From Leptospira borgpetersenii serovar Javanica (lineage in GTDB: Bacteria > Spirochaetota > Leptospiria > Leptospirales > Leptospiraceae): 8,110 bases of DNA. How positions within the stretch are numbered: the first letter of the stretch is position 1; the number at the start of each line of letters is the position of its first letter. The DNA lies in NCBI RefSeq assembly GCF_003046425.1, contig NZ_QAJG01000045.1, positions 1 through 8,110 of the forward strand, given 5' to 3'. This document shows positions 8,016 through 8,110 of the stretch, piece by piece. The position numbers were made by a program, and so were the translations under genes. The notes beneath the pieces are model-generated. The model made no database searches, was not told the origin of the DNA, and saw nothing but the letters and a program-made list of their open reading frames with translations.

Positions 8016-8110
8016 CAGAGCGACCCATAGGAAAGCTCTGCATTGAGTTTTTCAGAGCGACCCATAGGAAAGCTCTGCATTGAGTTTTTCAGAGCGACCC
8101 ATAGGAAAGC
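8016..8110. repeat. 37-bp tandem repeat (VNTR-like), runs off the window
   Basis: Two identical 37-bp units (8016-8052 and 8053-8089) and 21 bases of a third (8090-8110) are seen with no spacer between them. Each unit starts CAGAGCGACCCATAGGAAAG and ends CATTGAGTTTTT. CAGAGC and GCTCTG inside the unit form a 6-bp stem with a 13-nt loop, followed by a T5 run. As 37 is not a multiple of three, the repeat is unlikely to be coding. Identical copies point to recent expansion by slippage; total copy number lies beyond the window. Confidence 0.9.

Noticed and set aside
7819..8043. Minus-strand frame starting inside the tandem repeat
   Set aside because: It begins in a 37-bp repeat that is not frame-preserving, has a Ser-rich peptide without motifs, and overlaps the Cys-rich frame that has a better start.
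8016..8110. CRISPR array
   Set aside because: The 37-bp units are directly joined with no spacers and no cas gene is visible.

Overview
The window looks like chromosome from a pathogenic-type Leptospira (spirochaete). This rests on general impression, not on a database match: an A/T-rich background with sparsely packed genes, long spacers full of decayed DNA, weak ribosome-binding sites, a degraded integrase-type transposase remnant, a short inverted-repeat element, and a 37-bp tandem repeat of the size used as VNTR markers in Leptospira typing. The species cannot be fixed from the window alone.

Layout. (1) 1-1425 is mostly decayed: a short reading frame with a good ribosome-binding site (137) runs into a reverse-strand transposase fragment (271-465), followed by a 70-nt imperfect hairpin (541-610), a possible frameshifted small secreted-protein gene (758-1010, minus) and another dyad (1116-1148). 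(2) 1426-3384 is a compact island: a plus-strand XRE/Cro-type repressor converges on a two-gene minus-strand operon. That operon encodes a 204-aa protein with GNAT / autoinducer-synthase-like features, followed 17 nt later by a seven-helix membrane protein. The membrane protein resembles the sensor half of 7TM histidine kinases but has no kinase domain. (3) 3385-4398 is a decayed spacer holding a small broken frame and a 164-bp element with 22-bp terminal inverted repeats. (4) 4399-5487 (minus) holds a two-helix membrane protein and, upstream of it, a soluble SF0329-like protein. (5) 5488-5789 is a spacer with a nested hairpin. (6) 5790-7466 (minus) is the only clear metabolic gene, a 558-aa acyl-CoA dehydrogenase with a roughly 150-residue N-terminal extension, best matching the (2S)-methylsuccinyl-CoA dehydrogenase type. 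(7) 7467-8110 holds a doubtful small Cys-rich frame and the start of a 37-bp tandem repeat that runs off the window.

How the genes may work together. The acyl-CoA dehydrogenase stands alone with its own ribosome-binding site. The most intriguing unit is the acyltransferase-like / 7TM pair, which has the form of a small-molecule maker plus membrane receptor; that reading is inference. Several genes here lack a Shine-Dalgarno sequence and have a -10-like box within about 12 nt of the start codon, which suggests leaderless or near-leaderless transcripts.
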